Source: Lachnospiraceae bacterium (GTDB lineage Bacteria > Bacillota > Clostridia > Lachnospirales > Lachnospiraceae). Taken from it: a stretch of 64,000 nt of DNA. Position 1 is the first letter of the stretch. Each line of letters opens with the position of its first letter. The notes beneath the pieces were generated by a model. That model did not search any database and was not told the DNA's origin. It saw only the letters and a list, made by a program, of their open reading frames with translations. Below are positions 60,147-64,000 of the stretch, one piece after another. The translations under genes were made by a program, and so were the position numbers. Location: positions 1 to 64,000 of the forward strand of contig JAFZUY010000028.1 in NCBI GenBank assembly GCA_017618075.1, given 5' to 3'.

Positions 60147-60524
60147 ATGAAACTCGGCGGTTCGCGTGTTCAGATAGCGGGACCGACAGCCGCATTCGCC
60201 ACGATAGTCGCAGGAATCATCGCCAAGAAAGGTATGGACGGACTGGTTATAGCTACCGTAATAGCCGGTATCATACTTATTCTCATGGGCGTATTCAGAC
60301 TCGGCGGACTCATAAAATATATGCATTCTATGGAAGAACTTCATAAAAGATGTGAGGAGAAGGGTGTTAAGCTCGTGTTCTCGCATGTAAACGAACAGCC
60401 TTATAAAACAATGGAAAAGAGCGGATTCATTGAAAAGGTAGGAAAGGATAATTTCAGACCGCATATCGACGATGCTCTTGAATGGGCAAGCAAATTAAGT
60501 GAGTCAGTTAAAAGCGAAGTTTAA
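60147..60524 (+). pseudogene. SulP anion transporter remnant, in-frame internal deletion
   Basis: A 125-residue ORF made of two separate pieces of a SulP-type transporter. Residues 4-58 (GGSRVQIAGPTAAFATIV, VIATVIAGIILILMGVFRLG) match the early membrane helices. Residues from about 60 onward (ELHKRCEEKGVKLVFSHV, MEKSGFIEKVG, PHIDDALEWA) match the C-terminal STAS domain. About 400 intervening residues and the normal N-terminus are missing, yet the frame is open and AAAAAGGAG precedes the ATG. It has its own terminator. It cannot transport alone; it may be a decaying gene or a small regulatory protein. Confidence 0.7.
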
Positions 60525-60540
60525 TACTTCGCTTTTTTTA
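60513..60540 (+). terminator. Terminator after the SulP remnant
   Basis: AGCGAAGT-TTAAT-ACTTCGCT followed by TTTTTT; the stem includes the stop codon. Confidence 0.85.
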
Positions 60541-60603
60541 TATTTTTTGTTAAAATAATAAGGTCGAAACAGTGAATTTGAAAATCACATATAAGGAGCA
60601 AAT

Positions 60604-61404
60604 ATGCTTTTAAAAGAAATCTACGAAAATCTTAATAAAATCGCACCCTTTGAATTACAGGAAGAGTGGGATAACTCAGGCCTTTTAATAGGAGATATGA
60701 ATGCGGAAGTTAATCGTATCCTCGTAACGCTTGATGTTACTGATGAAGTTGTTGAGCAGGCAATAGCAGCAAAGGCGGATTTAATTATTTCTCATCATCC
60801 TTTGATTTTCGCGCCTGTAATGAAGATAAATTCAGAAGACTTTATTACTTCCAGAATTCTTAAGCTTGCAAACAATAAGATTAACTATATTGCAATGCAT
60901 ACTAACATGGATGCCACAGGACTTTCTGAAGTGGCTGATGAAGTTCTCGGAATTAAAAGAGAACGTGCAATAGAGGTTAACATAAATCAAGATAATGAAA
61001 AAATAGGAATGGGAAGTATCGGCAAATTCCTTAATAACAACAAAGAAGCGGTTGACATAATGTTACGAGAAGCTGTAATCAGAACCAAGAAAGGCTTCGG
61101 CTTAAATGTTGTTAAAGTATATGGCGATTTAGACAGTATTATAAGTCGCGTAGCCGTTTGCACGGGCGCCGGCAAATCCATGATAGATGAGTGCATAAAA
61201 GAAAACTGCGATCTTTTAATCACAGGCGATATGACATATCATGCAGCTTTGGATGCCGTATCAAGGGGACTTAACATCATAGATGCCGGACATTACGGCA
61301 CAGAAATCATTTTTGTAGATTTGGTCAGAGCATTCTTCGAAATGAACTTCCCTGACAGTATAATCATTCCTTCAATCCAGAAAGAAGTCGGAGAGTATAT
61401 GTAA
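60604..61404 (+). CDS. Nif3-like dinuclear metal center protein
   Basis: A 266-residue Nif3/YqfO-family protein (Pfam NIF3). Metal-binding motifs are LIISHHPLIF near residue 60, AMHTNMDATG near 100 and the C-terminal DAGHYGTEIIF. It is the version without the central PII-like insertion, so shorter than YqfO of Bacillus. The family is annotated as GTP cyclohydrolase I type 2 homologue, but the true reaction is not established. The trmK-nif3 pair is conserved; here the SulP remnant has come between. Confidence 0.9.
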   Translation: MLLKEIYENLNKIAPFELQEEWDNSGLLIGDMNAEVNRILVTLDVTDEVVEQAIAAKADLIISHHPLIFAPVMKINSEDFITSRILKLANNKINYIAMHTNMDATGLSEVADEVLGIKRERAIEVNINQDNEKIGMGSIGKFLNNNKEAVDIMLREAVIRTKKGFGLNVVKVYGDLDSIISRVAVCTGAGKSMIDECIKENCDLLITGDMTYHAALDAVSRGLNIIDAGHYGTEIIFVDLVRAFFEMNFPDSIIIPSIQKEVGEYM

Positions 61405-61420
61405 GGAATCTTGAGAAATT

Positions 61421-61459
61421 ACGGGTGTAATGTAATAAACTACAATACACCCGTAGTTT
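61421..61459. terminator. Bidirectional terminator between nif3 and the small membrane protein gene
   Basis: ACGGGTGTA ... TACACCCGT, extended inward by TGTA/TACA, with TTTTAT on the plus side. Confidence 0.75.
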
Positions 61460-61463
61460 TATC

Positions 61464-61769
61464 TTATTTATTTTCTTCGCTATCTTTTGCTGCTTCATTA
61501 ACAGCTTCCTCTACATCGTCAGCTGCTTTTGAAAGTGTTTCTTCATCGTCTTTCTTAACTTCGAATGTAGCGATGTTTTTCTTTCCTGTAACTACGCTTA
61601 TCATCCATAAAAGAAGCCATAGCAGAATAGGAAGTATTACGCATCCTGCTGCGAATATGGGAAATAAAACCGTTTTCATGGGGATGGGGAAAACTGCCAG
61701 AGCAAGAGTGGCGATTATCCATCCGAGGATTACTATTAAACCGATGACAGCAAAAATTCTTTTAAGCAT
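61464..61769 (-). CDS. Small membrane protein with acidic tail
   Basis: A 101-residue protein with two hydrophobic helices (IFAVIGLIVILGWIIATLAL, ILPILLWLLLWMISVV), then a cytoplasmic tail rich in Glu, Asp and Ala (DDEETLSKAADDVEEAVNEA). I do not recognise the family. The ribosome binding site AGGAG precedes the ATG on the minus strand. It is transcribed against its neighbours and stands alone. Confidence 0.65.
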   Translation of the reverse strand: MLKRIFAVIGLIVILGWIIATLALAVFPIPMKTVLFPIFAAGCVILPILLWLLLWMISVVTGKKNIATFEVKKDDEETLSKAADDVEEAVNEAAKDSEENK

Positions 61770-61940
61770 ATTTTCTCCTAATTTCTAAATCATTATTCTT
61801 TTATAATATACATTGTTTCTACGGCGATTACCATATTTTTTATACGTTTGCTTATTAAAACTTTCATTTTTGGCCATTTTGTTTTATACTAGTTAACGGC
61901 TTGAAAAATAAAAATAATACATATAAAGGATGGATTGAAT

Positions 61941-62444
61941 ATGAAATTATTAGACACATGGCGCGCAAAAGCATATGACGAAACAGCTGATAAGTCAACT
62001 TTGCAGCCTATCTGGAACAAATATTTTGCTCTTGAGAAGGAATTCTATAAGAAACTTCTCCCTGAAAAAGAGCCCGTAAAAGGCACCGTAAAAGAACTTT
62101 GCGAGAAGTACGGTGTTGATACCTTTTATATGACAGGTATTCTTGACGGTATCAATGATTCACTTGTAACTCCCAACCCTATCGAAGATATGGATGAGGA
62201 TACAATGATTTCACTTGAATACGACAAGGAACTTCTCTACAAAAACATGGTAGCTGCAGGTGCTGACTGGCTTTACAACCTTGAAGAGTGGAACGAGTAT
62301 TTCACAGAGGATGAAAAGAAGGCACTTTACAAAGAGCAGAAGGCTTCAACAACCATCGTAAAAGATGCGAAGGTTTATCCCAACGATCCCTGTCCTTGCG
62401 GATCAGGCAAGAAATATAAGAAGTGCTGTGGCAAGAACGCTTAA
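61941..62444 (+). CDS. SEC-C motif protein
   Basis: A 167-residue protein. The first 145 residues are helical and of no recognised family ([40 protein letters not shown]). The C-terminus is a full zinc-binding SEC-C motif ([17 protein letters not shown]) like that at the end of SecA. Such motifs bind zinc and ribosome- or SecB-type partners. The start is the ATG after AAAGGATGG; an in-frame TTG two codons earlier is less likely. Confidence 0.85.
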   Translation: MKLLDTWRAKAYDETADKSTLQPIWNKYFALEKEFYKKLLPEKEPVKGTVKELCEKYGVDTFYMTGILDGINDSLVTPNPIEDMDEDTMISLEYDKELLYKNMVAAGADWLYNLEEWNEYFTEDEKKALYKEQKASTTIVKDAKVYPNDPCPCGSGKKYKKCCGKNA

Positions 62445-62495
62445 GTTACAGACGAACATTACTAAATGTTAAGCATAAATTGCAAAGGGGAAATA

Positions 62496-63740
62496 ATGGA
62501 CAACACTAATGCACAAATCATTTATGATGAAGCCGCAATTAAGAAACAGAAGAAGAGTTATTATGCTTCTTTTCTTTGGAAACTGACACTCGCTATTGTT
62601 ATTATTCTTTTTATGCAGCTGATACTGATTATGCCGCACTCTATTTTTACAGGGTTTATGTCGACATACAGTCAGTATACGCATAATGGTTTTACAGACT
62701 GGTACCGGGGACTTGTCGACAGCGGATTTGTAAATACTGTAGTTTCGATTCTTCAATATATCGAGCTTATGGTTTCCGTATCCATCGGAGCTTTAATTCT
62801 TTATTTTATGACAAAGAAAAATGCTCAAAAGCCTGAACCCGGCAAATTAAGCTTTGGATGGTGGCTTCTGATTTTCCTTTGCTGCTTCGGTATCGGCGGA
62901 ATCGGCCAGTTAATAGGTTCAATCGTAAATGTGGTTGTTCTGTCACCGGCTTTGCTTATTAAAGCTGTTGTTTCGAGTGTGCTTACCGGCAGCAATGTTG
63001 TTGCTGATCTTTTGTACGCAGACGATTCCTGGGCATATCTTATCTTAGGAATTATAACCGTTGGTATCATCGTTCCCATCCTTGAGGAATTTATTTTCAG
63101 AAAAATAGTAATTGATTCCACCAATAAATACGGTTACGGTGCCGCTATTATGATTTCCGCATTTACATTCGCGGTATATCATGGTAACTTTACACAGTTC
63201 TTCTATGCATTCGGCCTCGGACTTTTATTCGCATATATTTATTCGAAGACAGGGAAATTAAGATATACCATATTCCTTCATATGGGATATAACCTTTATG
63301 CTGCGGCTATTATGCCTCTTGCAAGAAAAACAATTCCTGCGGGTGTTATAGAAAGTATTCAGAATTCCCTTACAAAATTCCAGGAAACAATTCAGACTCG
63401 TCCCGAATTGCTTGAAAAGGCATTTAATATGTATTCCTATGAAGTTGAAAGAGTACTCCAGAATCATCCCGGTGCGATATTCGGAATCATACTTACCGCA
63501 TTGGTGAATCTTTTCTACTTCTTCCTTATTTTTGTCGGAATAGTGCTGATACTCGTATTTTTGAAAAAGGCACTTAAAACAAGAAAGACTTTAATGCTCG
63601 GACAGAAGGGTACGAAGAGATGTGCGGCATTTAACTATGGCGCTATTATCTTTTATGTTTTCACCGCGATTGTATTCGGTTTATATTACGGATTGATGTA
63701 TCTGGCGACAATCTTTTCATCATTTGCCGGAAAGATATAA
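62496..63740 (+). CDS. CPBP family intramembrane glutamic protease
   Basis: A 414-residue membrane protein of the CAAX protease/bacteriocin-processing (ABI, Rce1-like) family. The catalytic motif EEFIFRK lies in VPILEEFIFRKIVID, and the histidine motifs are FAVYHGNFTQFFYAFGLG and FLHMGYN. About nine helices are present. The C-terminal extension of two helices beyond the ABI domain is long for the family. Function may be peptide processing or self-immunity; there is no bacteriocin gene nearby. Start follows AAAGGGG. Confidence 0.85.
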   Translation: MDNTNAQIIYDEAAIKKQKKSYYASFLWKLTLAIVIILFMQLILIMPHSIFTGFMSTYSQYTHNGFTDWYRGLVDSGFVNTVVSILQYIELMVSVSIGALILYFMTKKNAQKPEPGKLSFGWWLLIFLCCFGIGGIGQLIGSIVNVVVLSPALLIKAVVSSVLTGSNVVADLLYADDSWAYLILGIITVGIIVPILEEFIFRKIVIDSTNKYGYGAAIMISAFTFAVYHGNFTQFFYAFGLGLLFAYIYSKTGKLRYTIFLHMGYNLYAAAIMPLARKTIPAGVIESIQNSLTKFQETIQTRPELLEKAFNMYSYEVERVLQNHPGAIFGIILTALVNLFYFFLIFVGIVLILVFLKKALKTRKTLMLGQKGTKRCAAFNYGAIIFYVFTAIVFGLYYGLMYLATIFSSFAGKI

Positions 63741-63748
63741 AATTTTTC

Positions 63749-63777
63749 TTGACTTATAAGAATTAACAGTATAAAAT
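63749..63777 (+). promoter_or_regulatory. Promoter of the infC operon
   Basis: TTGACT (63749-63754), 17 bases, TAAAAT (63772-63777). Confidence 0.6.
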
Positions 63778-63910
63778 ATCAATGTTGCAAAACAAAGCAG
63801 AGTATCCGCTCTCACCCGACGACAATTGCGTTTTCGGCGTTAATATTTGAAAGTTAGCAAAGAGCTTTTTTATATTATTGAGTGGATATTGTGTCCACTC
63901 AATTTTTTTT
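63778..63910 (+). promoter_or_regulatory. infC leader (L20-type autoregulatory leader)
   Basis: A 133-base untranslated leader before infC. It contains structured G/C-richer segments (GCAGAGTATCCGCTCTC, CGACGACAATTGCGTTTTCGGCG) and ends in an intrinsic terminator before the gene. In Firmicutes the infC-rpmI-rplT leader binds ribosomal protein L20 and causes premature termination. The downstream genes lie outside the window. Confidence 0.65.
63878..63910 (+). terminator. Premature terminator in the infC leader
   Basis: TTGAGTGGA-TATTGTG-TCCACTCAA followed by eight T residues, 22 bases before the infC start codon, so it must act as an attenuator. Confidence 0.85.
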
Positions 63911-63932
63911 CGAATCTTATGTACGGAGGAAT

Positions 63933-64000
63933 ATGAAGAACAACGACTATATTATTAACGATCAGATCAGAGACAGTGAAGTGAGAGTTATTTCAGAGGA
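63933..64000 (+). CDS. infC: Translation initiation factor IF-3, 5' end
   Basis: The ATG after ACGGAGGA begins MKNNDYIINDQIRDSEVRV and then ISE at the window edge. IND/EQIR-x-x-EVR is the conserved IF-3 N-terminus. The 68 visible bases give 22 complete codons; the rest is outside the window. Confidence 0.85.
   Translation, partial: MKNNDYIINDQIRDSEVRVISE

Noticed and set aside
62496-63740. Bacteriocin locus around the CPBP protease
   Set aside because: No precursor peptide, modification enzyme or dedicated transporter lies nearby; neighbours are housekeeping genes.

Overview
The window comes from a low-GC, strictly anaerobic, fermentative Firmicute of the Clostridia, most likely Lachnospiraceae-like. 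This rests on a trimeric NAD-linked [FeFe]-hydrogenase, a bifunctional AdhE with a Rex-type operator, a HrcA/CIRCE-controlled clpB, a TM1266-type hydrogenase-system regulator, a dnaG-rpoD-trmK-nif3 order and an infC (L20-type) leader. No phage or plasmid backbone is visible. The only mobile DNA is the edge of an IS3-family element at the left end. Family assignments were made by eye from protein motifs, without database searches.

Layout. 1-128: end of an IS3-like element abutting the next operon. 128-4737 (minus): a compact nitrogenase-like operon (NifH-like, NifD-like, NifK-like, second NifH-like) behind a structured leader with mutually exclusive terminator and antiterminator pairings, preceded by a TM1266-like regulator. 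4912-8737: YwlG family protein, small membrane protein, aquaporin, M48 protease, SDR. 8800-17309: a hydrogen-metabolism locus. A minus-strand five-gene operon (DRTGG, HATPase, sensory-type [FeFe]-hydrogenase, DRTGG, PHP) diverges from a plus-strand hydrogenase operon (HydC, HATPase, 2Fe-2S protein, HydB, HydA). 17546-26512: secreted CAP/SH3 lipoprotein, alaS, maf, a PHP-HAD fusion, ABC-F ATPase and a GGDEF protein. 26664-35920: clpB, a PadR/DUF1700/DUF4097 module, tRNA-Gly, an ABC exporter, an SDR and a solitary type IV prepilin-like protein. 36036-45744: AlkD-like protein, then a surface-polysaccharide block (Wzm/Wzt-type ABC transporter, methyltransferase-kinase fusion resembling WbdD in architecture, a split membrane protein, a C39-like protein, a barnase-family lipoprotein and a GT-C glycosyltransferase). 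45789-54994: tRNA-Trp, adhE, an APH-fold kinase, a polysaccharide deacetylase, a hybrid histidine kinase, a NYN-LOTUS protein and two tRNA-Leu genes. 55134-64000: dgt-dnaG-rpoD-trmK, a SulP remnant, nif3, small proteins, a CPBP protease and the start of infC.

How the genes work together. The hydrogenase block links NADH and ferredoxin pools to H2. The divergent sensory hydrogenase with its kinase-like ATPases probably reports H2 or redox state, and AdhE under a Rex-like operator is the alternative electron sink. The nitrogenase-like operon has no nifB/E/N partner in view and lacks the usual FeMo-cofactor ligands, so it probably reduces something other than N2.

Two dispersed sequence families run through the window: an imperfect GTGCC...GGC palindrome (8 intergenic copies) and a strongly over-represented 9-mer TCTTTTATG (28 exact copies counted by eye, about 1 expected).
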